DNA of 64,000 nucleotides from the NCBI GenBank assembly GCA_037043455.1, contig JAWPHD010001211.1:124001-188000 (forward strand). The letters run 5' to 3'. This document shows positions 43,661 to 55,065 of the stretch, piece after piece. The DNA comes from Cyrtodaria siliqua (taxonomy: Eukaryota; Mollusca; Bivalvia; Adapedonta; Hiatellidae). Each line of letters opens with the position of its first letter. Position 1 is the first letter of the stretch. The notes below the pieces were generated by a model that was not told where the DNA came from, ran no database searches, and was given only the letters and a program-made list of their open reading frames with translations. The position numbers and the translations under genes were made by a program.

Positions 43661-46600
43661 CTTTTCTCTGAAGATACTGTATGATCATTGGCATATAAAA
43701 ATACCTGGAACCACAATTCGACCGACAGACAGACGCACATAACTTTTATACTCTGTGTTGGCTAACGAATCGTCCACCATCCTTTGTTACCATTGGTCGG
43801 TATGGACGCTGAGCGCTATTGACCAATTTAAGAATCATCCGTCCAAATGTGCGCGGATTTCATCGGTCAATTCTCACAACCAAAGTTTCGTGAATCTGAA
43901 ATGTGGGATTTCCCAATATGCTCGGACATTTATCAAGTATTCTAACTTGATGAACCGATGACATGGATTATTATTATTACAACTCAGTTCTACATGACAA
44001 GTGTAACACAAGCATATATGATTTAGTGCATATGCATGATAATTCATCGACAAAGAGGACATAATCTCGAGGTAATAATCTCACCCACAAAGTAAAAATA
44101 GATATTTTTGGAATTGGCTAGTTTCACTAATGCCACTAAGTGTTAAAATTTGTATAGAAGTAATTCTTCGTATACTGTCCAGTGTGCCTTTCTTAGAACA
44201 TTGTTATTTATATTAGGAGTATTGATGTGGGAATTGGCGAGGGGGGACAAAAAGCCAAATTATTTACATTTTATTTCTATCGAATGCATCATGAAGAAAG
44301 CCAACGAAAACATTTGACACAGAACAATGTACAGCGTCTATACACAGTTTGGACAACTATTACGATGACATAGGATGACACAACATTATAGATGGTAATT
44401 GGGATATAATACAACTTTGAACTATTGTTAATTATAAATTTAAATGACAAGTAGTTGTTTCCAATATATGTATTAGTTATGTTTTGTAACAAATACAATT
44501 CTTTAATGAAAGAGATGATGAACGATAATTGGAACTTGCAAAACCAACCACAACCAGTTGGATAAACTTCGAGCATCATATCATTTATCTCTTAAGAGTT
44601 AATGAATTCAATTTAATGAATTTAATATTAAAAAGGCACGAGTATGAGAATTTTTTTTAACTCCAAAAATGACAGCGTACATTTATTAATGTATTCTAAT
44701 GGAAACAAGAAACGCAACATGGGAATTTCCGCTATATATTGTATGTATAGTATGCTGCTGTTAATCGAAATGTACATGGCTACAATAGGCTTTTCCTTTC
44801 GGACTGAAACAACACATAACACACCAAATGATATCCCTGCAACGTTTCATTATTGATAGAATACGCGTTTGGCTGAAGCAGGTAAGAAAAATTATGTACA
44901 ATTTTGTATTTTTTGCAGTAAATACAGTACTGAAATGGCTCAAGTTTTCAATTTCGGGTTACAAAGTTTACTGTGATTAAACAGTCAACAACAGCACAGT
45001 TTAGTCCTTATTCTAACTAGCTGCACTATTTTGTTACAAAACATCTTGGAACTTCTCTGGAATATTACCTAGAATTATGTATGCAGTATATACATTATAT
45101 AGAAGAAATTCCCGAGTTGCGTTTCTTTTTTCCTTTAGTATAGATGATTGTACATATCTTGTTGTATGTTAACGTAGTATTTTGCGTCGGTCTTCTCCGT
45201 ACGACACCGAGCAATCGAAACTGACATTCGATTTCCGTAATCCGACATTTTAACCGTTAAGGTGTAACCGGAAGTAAAACAAATCCCACTGAGTCCTGTA
45301 CAATATTTTACAAGCTTTCTAGTTTGCCATTTTTCAAAATGAAGTTCAAACTAAAGTTCACTTACATATTCTTAGTGATGTGATCTTCTTCTCTAGAAAA
45401 ATGCTGAGAAAAGTAGAGGTCATGTGGCATATACGAAAAGAAAATTCTGATTTTTGTTGACACCGTGAACAAACTGCATTCATTCGGCAACTCTTACATG
45501 TATTCTACTTTCACTTTAAAAACGTTCTCAAGTTGATAAATATAATCATCATACAACCATGCAAATGGTTTTTAGCTCTCACAAACAAGTCAATAAAGTC
45601 ATTTCAGCCAGAAAAACAGGCATTAAATACGCAAAAATGCCTTTTATCACAACAAATGTTTCGGATTATATAGTTTTGAACTTCTTTCGACAACACCAGG
45701 CATGAATACCATAGTGATTTACATCCTGTATGCCTATAAGGATGTCGAATTCCGATTACACACCGAGCTGAACGGTTGAGCTGGATCACTGATTCGGCCT
45801 ACAAGTACATATTTATTATACTAGTGAGTGATTCTATTTATGTCTTGGCTTTGTTAAACTAACACCGCAAGTTATGTGATAAGTGGTATTAACCGTATAC
45901 ATACATGTTAAAACAACGTTTAATATAAATATAAATACATATGTACATAACATATTTTATAAATAGTGGTATTTCCAAGCAAATATATCAATTTAAATAA
46001 CTGGTCATTTAAAAACGAAGACACACACATTCGTACATTTTACGAAATGAAAAATGAAACAGAATTACTTAAAAACTTCTTAAACCTTCTATACACAGGT
46101 TTACCAAAAGCTTAATTTTCTAAATGATTTATAAATATGTCACCAAAACACACTGACATCAATAAGATGCTCCGCCAATTTCAAGTGTAATGTACTGTCT
46201 TTTCGAACATTTCTTTCACTTTATTTTTTTGAATAACTTGTCAGATTCTGATAATATCAGAAGGAATACTTATAATACAGATATTATTATACCCGAAAGT
46301 TTGATACAATTTCGCTTAAATTTATTTTCTTTCTACGTGAAATTAATTGGTCCATAGCATAGTCAATTTATCTATCTATAGCAAACGAGCAATCATTTCT
46401 AAATACAACTGTCCCTGTTAACACATCAACCAAATCTCGAAGTACATCACTGTCAAAAAACAAAAAGTTTTCTTTATATGTCACGTGCCTGCAATACACA
46501 TATGATACACTTGAAAAGCCTGCAATTGAAATTGTAAATTAAAACACGTGGTATGACGAAACTTTCGGATAACAGTTCTTATGATCGGATTTATATATCG

Positions 46601-46989
46601 TTTTAGGATTGGACCAGTTTTATTCAAATATATACATGCCTAATAATGGTTTTGTTTTGCAATGTTTCTATGTGAAATAGTCACTGAGTTGTGTTGAACA
46701 CATCCACAAATATAGTCGCCAGTTGTAATATTTTGACAGAGGAAGTCCGTCATTATCAACATACTATAACATTGGGAAACCACATGTCATTGAAAAATGT
46801 CGTTGTTTTACAATGGTGTATTTCGAAAGGTGCATGATGTTATAATATGGCTTCCTTTGTTTAGAAATAATGGTTCGTCTGTTCTAGATGGATAAATGGA
46901 CTATTTTATGGACCAAATTATTTCTCGTAAAAATCAAAACTACTTTGAGTAAAATTGTACCAAACTGTCGAGTATAAATGACATAATTT
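43661..46989. other. No gene recognised
   Basis: A long AT-rich stretch. Frames up to 96 codons show no domain I can support. 'aagttatgtgataagtggta' near 45869 resembles an end of MITE H. Confidence 0.4.
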
Positions 46990-47178
46990 TCTGTCTAATA
47001 AGTATTCTCTCTGATGTTATGTTAACAACAATAGTGTTGAAATACTGTCATTTACTAAATGAATGACATTGTTCATGCCCAAAATGGGAATTTTCTGGAA
47101 GTTTCACTTGACCATACCCAATCCATGTTGTATATTTATGTTTAAATGACAGACCGATATCCCTTAAGCAGTATAAAC
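46990..47178 (-). mobile_element. Element R internal fragment, degenerate
   Basis: 'gacattgttcatgcccaaaa' and 'gaaattt'-like blocks, and 'cccaatccatg', then 'gacagaccgatatccctta', match 38240-38410 in order and orientation (region upstream of the RT palm). Strongly diverged. Confidence 0.55.
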
Positions 47179-47371
47179 ATATGTAAATATAACAAATAAA
47201 AAGCAATAGGTTTCAGTTTTCAAGGTGTCATATCTTGTGTAAACCTCCCTATTCGATGTCCGACATAATATAGCTATAATTGTGTACATGTATATATATA
47301 TACCGTGGAACTAACTACTGAGAAAAGGCTTCAGACACACACACAAACAGGAGAGAAAAATAGCGAAGTTG
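47179..47371. other. No gene recognised
   Basis: AT-rich spacer with a short TA run near 47290. Confidence 0.4.
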
Positions 47372-47720
47372 CTTTTATTAAGTTTGTTTATGAGGGGAAC
47401 TATAGGGTGTAACACGCCCCTAGCACCGATTTAAGCGATATTCTACTATAAAGCCACAAAGAGTGAGCTTGATGATTCCAAAGGACTAGTAATATATCAC
47501 TACTTATTTGTCGGGGTGACTTTTTAAAGAAGCGACATAGCACTAAACATATCAGATTTGGTTTTATTGAGTCTGTTCATGAGAGGTAGTATAAGGTGCA
47601 ACATCGCTCAAGCCTACTATAACAGACATACGTCTTAATTAAATCCATAACAATTGGGCTTGATAATCCCAAAAGACAAATAAGAAATATCACTTATGAT
47701 TGGGGCGTAAGTAATAAACT
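47372..47720 (+). repeat. Two-unit tandem repeat of about 190 bases
   Basis: Units starting 'ttttattaagtttgtttatg' (47375) and 'ttttattgagtctgttcatg' (47562) share 'gag(g)ggaactatagggtgtaa'-like, 'cctactat' and 'gcttgat.atcc.aaaga' blocks. Confidence 0.7.
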
Positions 47721-48454
47721 GTTAGTCGAAAAAACACTGATCGTTTCAATTTATTTGTAGAACATATATTTCATTGCGATTTAGTCATATGGCTGTGCCA
47801 GTACTGAGATAGAACTATTACTTTCGATGACACAGTTGGAAATAATCTCTATAAAGATGAAGCATTAAGCTTTTGTTGCCATCAATTTAATGTTGCGTTT
47901 AAACTTAACTTTTGTATATTACATTATCTCTGAGATGAAATATACTCTGTAAAAAATGTTTTGGACCATGGCAGTGTTCGAACCCGTACATTGATCGCTC
48001 AACCATGACATTCGACCATAACCCTTATTATCTCAGTTGATTCACAATAAATCAACAATCAACAATAATTATCGTTAACAATGAAAGTTTGCAAAAAAAT
48101 AATAATATTTTTATTGGTTACTCGAATGTCTGCAACTGTTATTGTTTTTATGGACTTTGCAACATTTTTTACAGACCCTTTGTGTGTTCACGATCTTTTT
48201 CAAAAATATAATCTTGTTTGAAATTTAATGTTCCTGGTACCAAGTTAACCGAGTAGGGTAGACCTTGGTTACTAAAAAAAGATAAATAAATTATGTCCAC
48301 TAGTTTTATTTTTATATGACTTTATATACACTGGTCCAAAACTTTTTTTACCGAGTATATGTTAAAAACATTTTCCATAAATCGAAATCTTCATATGTGT
48401 CTGGTGCCCTACAGAGTGTTATATGGATCAAAATTCATACCAATTCGTGCCGTA
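47721..48454. other. No gene recognised
   Basis: AT-rich. A weak tRNA-like box B at 47970-47985 (minus strand) is discussed under rejected items. Confidence 0.4.
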
Positions 48455-48825
48455 CACGATGTTAAAGTAGCTATCCCGCCAATAACAGCAACATTTTACA
48501 ACATATGAACACCGTTTCTAAACATACTGCCGGCGAGGTATATATATATATAATTTACCTATTTTGAGAATATAAACTATAGACACAATATAAACGGATT
48601 TAAGCATTCATTTCAAACCCCAAAACTGTAGCGTCGAATTAAGAGTTACCAACTCATAATTCATTTTACGCATATTCAATCACGACTATTTTAAGAACCC
48701 GTAAATGAAACTTTGCCTTTAATCGGCACAAATACATTATTATATGACCTGAACACCTGGCTAGAGTTTTGATAAACGGTTTTCTAATCACTTTTGGAGT
48801 TATTTGGAGGGTTAGTTTCTTAAAT
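48455..48825 (+). repeat. Dispersed repeat T, copy 2
   Basis: It holds 'gctatcccgccaataacagc', 'tcattttacgcatattcaat', 'taagaacccgtaaatgaa', 'acattattatatgacctgaa' and 'ttgataaacggttttcta', in the same order as copy 1 at 40330-40605. Confidence 0.75.
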
Positions 48826-48863
48826 GAAACCACTGGTTTATTAATCTTAATTTAGAGACATGA

Positions 48864-49079
48864 GTGTCCAACATAATTATGTACAATGGTCTCTTATCCG
48901 GGGATTTGAGAAATGTAATGCATCAGGTGCCGACGAGGGGTAAATTGGTAAATGTATTTCAGTATTATGATGTTTACGACAAGCCGTCAGATGTCTTAGG
49001 TCAATATAATGTTCATGTGTGTCCTGGTTGTTCCAAAAATGGGATACCACGCACCAATGAATTAAAGAGACTAAAGTAG
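48864..49079 (+). CDS. Unassigned 71-codon open frame
   Basis: It reads 'LSGDLRNVMHQVPTRGKLVN' and 'YDVYDKPSDVLGQYNVHVCP' with a single 'CPGCSK'. The amino-acid mix looks protein-like, and the opposite strand is also open for 83 codons, so the evidence is weak. It lies directly after dispersed repeat T. No family recognised. Confidence 0.2.
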   Translation: MSNIIMYNGLLSGDLRNVMHQVPTRGKLVNVFQYYDVYDKPSDVLGQYNVHVCPGCSKNGIPRTNELKRLK

Positions 49080-49439
49080 CATTTTGTATAAGGATATAAA
49101 ATTGCACACAGCTGAATTTACCGTCCAATATAACATATACAAATGAAATTTGTTAAGACAGGTTTTTAATCTCAATTCCTCCATCTATACTACCACCTCC
49201 TCCTAGGCAAACATAAGAACAAGCACAGCATACAATTTGAAATCATTTGCCGCAAATGGAATGCTTATACAATACAGTCATTTTAAAATGATTATCACCA
49301 TGTTCCCTCACGAAACCTATTGTGTATTAGTATATTAGTCTAATTAAAGCAGGGTCCCAATGATCAGTACATGACAAATGCTTATTAATAAATGCAGACA
49401 ATTCTCAAGTTTTTGCGTCTGTGTGATTAAGATCGATTC
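49080..49439. other. No gene recognised
   Basis: AT-rich; nothing supported. Confidence 0.4.
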
Positions 49440-49556
49440 AGGACGTTTCGGCACCAAACCATTTCGACACCTAAACAAATCGGCACCTAGACGTTTCGGC
49501 ATCAAACCATTGCGGCATCTATTTTAATTTTTACCCTAAACGTTTCGGCACCCATT
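49440..49556 (+). repeat. Short minisatellite with core cgtttcggcacc
   Basis: Six variants of 'cgtttcggcacc' ('catttcgacacc', 'aaatcggcacc', 'cgtttcggcatc', 'attgcggcatc' and so on) at spacings of about 15-45 bases, several joined by 'aaacca'. Confidence 0.75.
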
Positions 49557-50142
49557 TATATTTGAGTATTATAATGAAGTAAAGAAATTAATTATTTTCT
49601 ATAAGGTCACTTGCAAAGTTGGTTGTCTTAGCGGCAACTCCGAAGCTAGCGGTTTTGAGCCTGAATACAACTAAAACATGAACATAAATAGGGTCCATAT
49701 GATAATCACTTGTACAATTTAAATAAATATGACTTTTATATTATATTGTAGCATGGTCACTGAAATTCCCTTTGTAATAGCTCAAGTGTAAATCGTTTAT
49801 GTGAACATCCTTGAATTTGTTCCCTTTAACATGTATAATAATGTTTACCTAAGACCAAATAAAAACTTATCTGTATTCATACAGTATCTTTTAATTTTTC
49901 ACTTTACCTTCCTGCCATCTCCGTATCGAAGACTACAGGTATGTGACTTGAACAAAGCCTCCACAAACTAACCCATTATTAAATAACGCATGCGTTGTAC
50001 TTTTCTTGTTACTATTAACTTTACCATTTATAATTTTATGTGCAGCAATGCAGTATTCCCTAACATTTCGTGGGAAGAGATATACATTTAAATTGTATAA
50101 CACTACACAACAAACGGTAATTATGAGCAAACCCCGGCTAAA
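49557..50142. other. No gene recognised
   Basis: AT-rich; nothing supported. Confidence 0.4.
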
Positions 50143-50195
50143 TGACTGTCGTCCTTTAATGCTGCTTTCCCTGTCCGATATTTGTATCTTTCCTT
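50143..50195 (+). mobile_element. Element R, ultra-short tail copy
   Basis: Only the last roughly 50 bases of the element are present: 'gactgtcgtcctttaatgct' to 'ctgtccgatatttgtatctt'. Confidence 0.85.
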
Positions 50196-50807
50196 ACAAT
50201 TAGATGGAACAAAGTAAGCGTCAATTGTTCAGGGCGCTTGTTTCATCCAATGGCTTTTTGGGTTTATAAGGCAAAAATTAAACTAAATAAGATGAAACAA
50301 TTTTAGTTGTAAATAAAGATACCCTACTTTTCAGATTGTAAAATATTTCACATACGATAGTTCTTTTTGATACTATTAGGGCATTTTCATGTTCAATGCA
50401 AAATTCTGCTCTATCAAATATTTGAAAAATGTTTTTTTTGTAATTTATATCAAAAAATGATTTTAATGTGTTCCATACATAAAAGTAAAACACTCTGAAA
50501 CTTTTATTGAAAAATAATAAGGCCAACTAAAGAAGTTATTGGTGATTTCTTAATTTTCGGCTGTACCAGCAAAAGGAATTTACATGGAAAAATCCCAAGC
50601 AAAAAAGCATTTTGAATGTAAAATATTTATTTTTCAACCAATTTTCAAAACTAAGGTGTTTTTATTACCACTAAAGATTCCAGTTCTAATGATATATAAT
50701 TTAGATATGTATTAATAAATTTGCTCATGTCAATGCTGAAAAACCTTTGACTGAAACAAGCGTCCCGAACAGTAATTGTTGCACAGACATTTCGTTGCAC
50801 AGACATT
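50196..50807. other. 3' flank of receptor gene
   Basis: AT-rich sequence downstream (minus sense) of the receptor stop codon; probably holds its 3' UTR. 'tgcacagacatttcgttgca' followed by 'cagacatttca' (50777-50810) is a small duplication just after the stop. Confidence 0.4.
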
Positions 50808-51685
50808 TCATTGCATTTGAATGACTAAATCGTTTGCTTTGACATTACTTTCGTTACTGCTCTGAGAATGACGGAGAACCCCACTGTTGCTTGCTTTCAT
50901 ATTTCCAAGTGACACGGCATTATTATGTTTATTGGAACGTCTATACATCACACGAGTTGTTGATGAAGATACGCCATGATAGTCAAACCTTTTACAGGGG
51001 TTGCATCTCTGTAGCACGCGCTTAAACGCAATTTTAAATTTTGTAGAGGTCATGCTGTAGATAACAGGATTTCCAGCACTGTTTATATACATCATGATTC
51101 TAGCAAACCATATGATATTATAGTATGCTTCAATGCCTAACTTGTCGATTGTCTCTAAAGGTGTAAATATCTGCCAAAGAGTCACAACTCTGATCGGACA
51201 CATGGAAACAAAGAAGAGAATGATTATGAATATCAGCATTCTCACCACTTGTTTTCTGGACGTGTGCGTCAGCCTGGAACCCCTGTCATTGTTGGCCAAT
51301 ATCATGAGGCTATCCGACATTAGCTGGCGTATAATTAGAGAATACATGCACACTAAAACAATAAACGGTAGCACAAAAAACAACACAATATTAGTCATTA
51401 TAAAAACTTTGTGCCAGGGCAAGTAAACCAGAGATTGACACACCATCACCACTGACCCGTCAAAGAATAAAGCTTCCTGCAGGTGGGTGATCAGAAGGAA
51501 TGGTGATGTACAGATGAAGGCCACGATCCACAGCACTGTTATCACTTTGATTGTAAACCTATCATTACTGTTGGCAAGCGTTTTGAATGGATAGACGATG
51601 GCATAAAACCGCTCCACTGTCATTGCCGTCATCATCAGTATGGAACCGTGAAGCATGCCGTGTTCCAACAGGGGCGCGAGTTTAC
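50808..51685 (-). CDS. Rhodopsin-family (class A) peptide-type GPCR, last exon, TM3 to C-terminus
   Basis: The exon is open from the splice acceptor at 51686 to the stop at 50808-50810. It begins 'KLAPLLEHGMLHGSI' (TM3) with an E-R-F in place of D-R-Y ('TVERFYAIVYPF'). TM4 starts near 'KVITVLWIVAFI', an ECL2 Cys lies in 'VMVCQSL', and TM5 contains 'IVLFFVLPFIVLVC'. TM6 'IIILFFVSMCPIRVV' has S-M-C-P where most relatives have C-W-x-P. TM7 carries 'NSAGNPVIYSM' (NPxxY). A short tail has 'RCNPCKRF', a possible palmitoylation site, and many serines. The style resembles the GHSR/TRHR/neuromedin-U-type orphan peptide receptors of lophotrochozoans; the ligand is unknown. Exon 1 is not seen. Confidence 0.9.
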
Positions 51686-51706
51686 CTGGAAAATAAAGAA
51701 AGAAAT
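51686..51706 (-). other. Splice acceptor of receptor exon
   Basis: On the minus strand 'ttctttctttattttccag' precedes 'GTAAACTCGCG'. The acceptor is phase 1: a preceding T would complete TGT, the conserved TM3 cysteine codon. Confidence 0.75.
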
Positions 51707-52834
51707 GTACCTATTTAACCAAACCGAAATTCTGCTTTGTGTCTTAGTATAACATTTCTTGCCGATAGGAGAATACATCAAACATGCATTTTAAATATTG
51801 ATAATCAAAATATGTTATAGAGAATGTATGGAATGCGCTGAGACGGGAAGGTATTAACATAATTAAATAAGTTAAAACGTGAAAAAAGCACCATTAACTC
51901 CATACGTTTATGCTGTAGGATTATTCGCAAATGATTTGGAATAAAACTGCTGAACCAATATTTTCTATTTTTAAGTATACTGAATATTGATACCTAACTT
52001 GTCTTACGTGGTAGGCTTTTATGACAAACAGTTAACGCAGCTATTTACCTTGTCATGTAACATTGTTTACTATGGATAAGCATCAAAAGATAAATGTTCC
52101 ACTAAGTTTCAAGTTGCCTAATTCTGTCTCGGAATAAATTGCAATTGGTTTTACTGGACGTTGCATTGTTTAACATCTGGCAGTATTATGCAATGTTTGT
52201 TTTTGAAAAAAATAAATTACTTTGTGAAGATGTAACTGAAGAAACACGGAAATGCAAATGCATTTCATAACACCAATGTGGAATACACTAAATCCAAATA
52301 TGCACTTAAAAATGTTAAATGTCGACTCATTATATGAAGTATATCACATTCTGTCCAACTAGCTCAAATTCTAACTTTTGAAAGGATTTGTTTTGCGGTG
52401 CGTTTTCATTGATCGTGGGTATTTTTATTTGAATTGGGTCTCTGCTAAATAATATCTTAAATTTCATTGTAAAATTCCATAAGTGTGTCTACTTCATATT
52501 AGTATTTTAAAATTAAGTATTGAATATATATAGAGCTTTAGAGATAGTATTCACTAGCCTAACATATTATTCCCTTCATACAACTATATTCCTTATAAAT
52601 ATGAGTTCGTAAGATATTTAGAAAATAATGTACATGATAGTTCATGCAAATAAAATGTACGACCGCTGGTAGCCACATTTGAAAGCTGTAAGTGCATATT
52701 TATCTTAAGCTCTACGTCATGTCTACATATGCGCTCAAAATTAAGTATCAATATATTTCAACTGACTTATAAGCAAATGCAAGTATCTCAATTTCTATAT
52801 ATCTTTTTTTTTCAAACGTGAAATGTTGTTTAGA
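51707..52834. other. Probably intron of the receptor gene; no other gene
   Basis: AT-rich sequence upstream (minus sense) of the receptor acceptor. No TM1-TM2 coding sequence was found here or further right on the minus strand. Confidence 0.45.
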
Positions 52835-53120
52835 GAATAGTTTATGGCGGGGATTTCTTTAATTACACTGTCCCGTTTTATTGGGTTGACAGTAGGGTAA
52901 GTGTGAGTTTTGGTGCAACCTATAACCTGGTTTAAACCCCCTGCGGCCTTTTTTCCCATGACCGTTCCAAGGCGGAACCCCTATTGTCAACCTTTTTGTG
53001 TCTGTGATGTCTTATTTGGCCCTTTATTCATCTTTAAATTTGTTCTTTGTTTCTGTGTGTGTTTGTGGTTGACTGTCGTCCTTGAATGCTGCTTTTTGCT
53101 GTTCGATTATTATATCTATA
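52835..53120 (+). mobile_element. Element R tail copy
   Basis: 5'-truncated tail: 'atggcggggatttctttaat', 'tgacagtagggtaagtgtga', 'gaccgttccaaggcggaacc', 'gactgtcgtccttgaatgct', ending 'gctgttcgattattatatct'. If the receptor intron extends this far, it lies antisense within that intron. Confidence 0.9.
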
Positions 53121-54687
53121 TATACATTATGTTCTATCATTAGATTAAAGCAAAGTTATATAAACGGGTCGTCAACTTGTATGTTAAACATGCGCAGACA
53201 CAATGTTAGTTCACGTGATGTGTCACGTCATGTTTGAATACCGGTCGTTCAATTTCAGGACAACAACGGGTTAACATGTATAAGCGTTAAGTGGCGTCCG
53301 AGTGATGTTCGTACTCTAAATTCCTCTATCTGGTAGTTGTAGTACGGTATAGCCACGCCCCTTTAGTTGCTCTAAATTAAACAATTTAATGCTTTGCATG
53401 TATCAAAGGAAATGTCACCGACTATGCTACAAGTTACATTTATGAGTTTAGTATTTGATTTATTATTTGATTCTTAGTAGCATTTAATAGAAATGTTGTG
53501 TGATATTTAAACGCATTTATTCTAATAAGTATTATATTTTGTGTGTTGAGTGAAACTTACACAAAGTGTTTTTGAGCATTTACAAGAACAGTTTTGACAA
53601 TTCTGGCATACATTACACATCATTGGAATTGGAATACTCAGTTGTAAACAGCAATACCTTAGTTTTGTAAATCGATTGAGAAATAAATATATAACAATCG
53701 AAACAGTCTTGATAGGAATTTTCCCAAATGACATGTGGACTCCTATCACCGCGAACAGTTAGGAAATCTCAAATATGTTTAGGCACCAGTGTGTGTGTTT
53801 CTGATATCTTTCAGAAAAGTCAAAACATCTTTAAAGAGATTGTAAAAAAAACGAGGGAGTTTTCTTGTTTTGACCTCACGGAATAGGCAAGGGTGTTTAA
53901 ACAAATTGACATGTATGGCGAAGCACCTATCTACTGTCAATAATACATTCAAGGAAGAGAAAAAAATTACACAAGTTTAATAAATAAAACATTACAAGTG
54001 TATTTTATGGATACATTTTTAGAAATAACATTTTAAAGACGTTTACTGTTAATTTTGGTAAAACGCACACTTGTTTAGTTTTTATACCGACCAATAAGAA
54101 CTATCCGTTACATTTCGTCTACACGCGTTGTCTATGGGCGGCCATTACCGCCAAAAGTATGTTTTTAATAAATCATCCAGTCAAAGATTAATTAATTCAT
54201 CGGTTTTATATTTAATTCAATGTAACTTTAATTGATTCACTACTTTTTTTGAAACCATCTAATCAAACTTCAAACAATCCGATGCTTTGTGAAATAATCC
54301 GGAGTGTTTTGTCAAATCATCTCATCGAACTTGAAACGATTCAATGCAATGCTAAACAGTTCAGTCGGAAACATGAATCAAAGCAAGAGAATGTGAACCA
54401 GTTTAAAAGTAACCCAGTCAATTGACCGATACGTGAAACAATCTATAGGAAGCTGAATTAATGCAAGACCAAAGCACTCAGTTCAAAGACAGCAGAATCT
54501 ATTTCACATAAAGACAAATGGCCGATACTGAACAGAATTACAAGTGTATCCGTTAATACGATGTAAAGTGAATTAATTCAGTGCATTCCCAAACAGTTGT
54601 GCGAGGGCGCCACTTGCACATACATAAACTAGAAAAGTTACTTCCCTTGATAAGCATTCCATACAGTGTTTTGTTAGAGCAAGATGT
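53121..54687. other. No gene recognised
   Basis: AT-rich; nothing supported. Confidence 0.4.
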
Positions 54688-55065
54688 GATGTTAAGGTGC
54701 GATGGTCGATGGTAAGATGCGGTGGTAAGATGCGATGGTAAGATGCCATGGTCGATGGTAAGATGCGATGGACCATCGACCATCGCATCTTACCATCGAT
54801 CATCACATCTTACAATCGACAATCGCATCTTACCGTCGCATCTTACCATCGCATCTTACCATCGACCATCGCATCTTACCATCGCAACTTAGCATCGACC
54901 ATCGCATCTTACCATCGACCATCGCATCTTACCATCGCAACTTACCATCGACTATCGCATCTTACCATCGATCATCGAATCTTACCATCGACAATCGCAT
55001 TTTACCATCGAATCTTACCATCGCATCTTACCATCGACCATTGCATCTTACCATCGCCTTACCAC
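54688..55065. repeat. Minisatellite that inverts: gatggtaagatgc / gcatcttaccatc array
   Basis: From 54688 to 54770 units read 'gatggtaagatgc' and 'gatggtcgatggtaagatgc'. From 54771 to 55065 the complementary units 'gcatcttaccatcgaccatc' are repeated about 15 times. At the switch, arms 'ggtcgatggtaagatgcgat' and 'atcgcatcttaccatcgatc' (about 54750-54810) can pair with an 8-base loop. Frames through the array (SYHRILPS-type peptides) are repeat artefacts. Confidence 0.9.

Noticed and set aside
44289..44943. Several overlapping 60-96 codon frames on both strands
   Set aside because: No domains, no codon pattern, no splice context; expected by chance in AT-rich DNA of this length.
47950..48035. 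tRNA-like boxes on the minus strand (tggttgagcg, ggttcgaacac)
   Set aside because: The boxes are too close together (about 22 bases) and the arms do not pair. At most a very decayed tRNA-derived repeat.
48877..49128. 83-codon minus-strand frame opposite 48864-49079
   Set aside because: No domain. Openness of both strands argues that neither frame is strong evidence of a gene.
51133..51426. 97-codon plus-strand frame
   Set aside because: Antisense shadow of the receptor exon.
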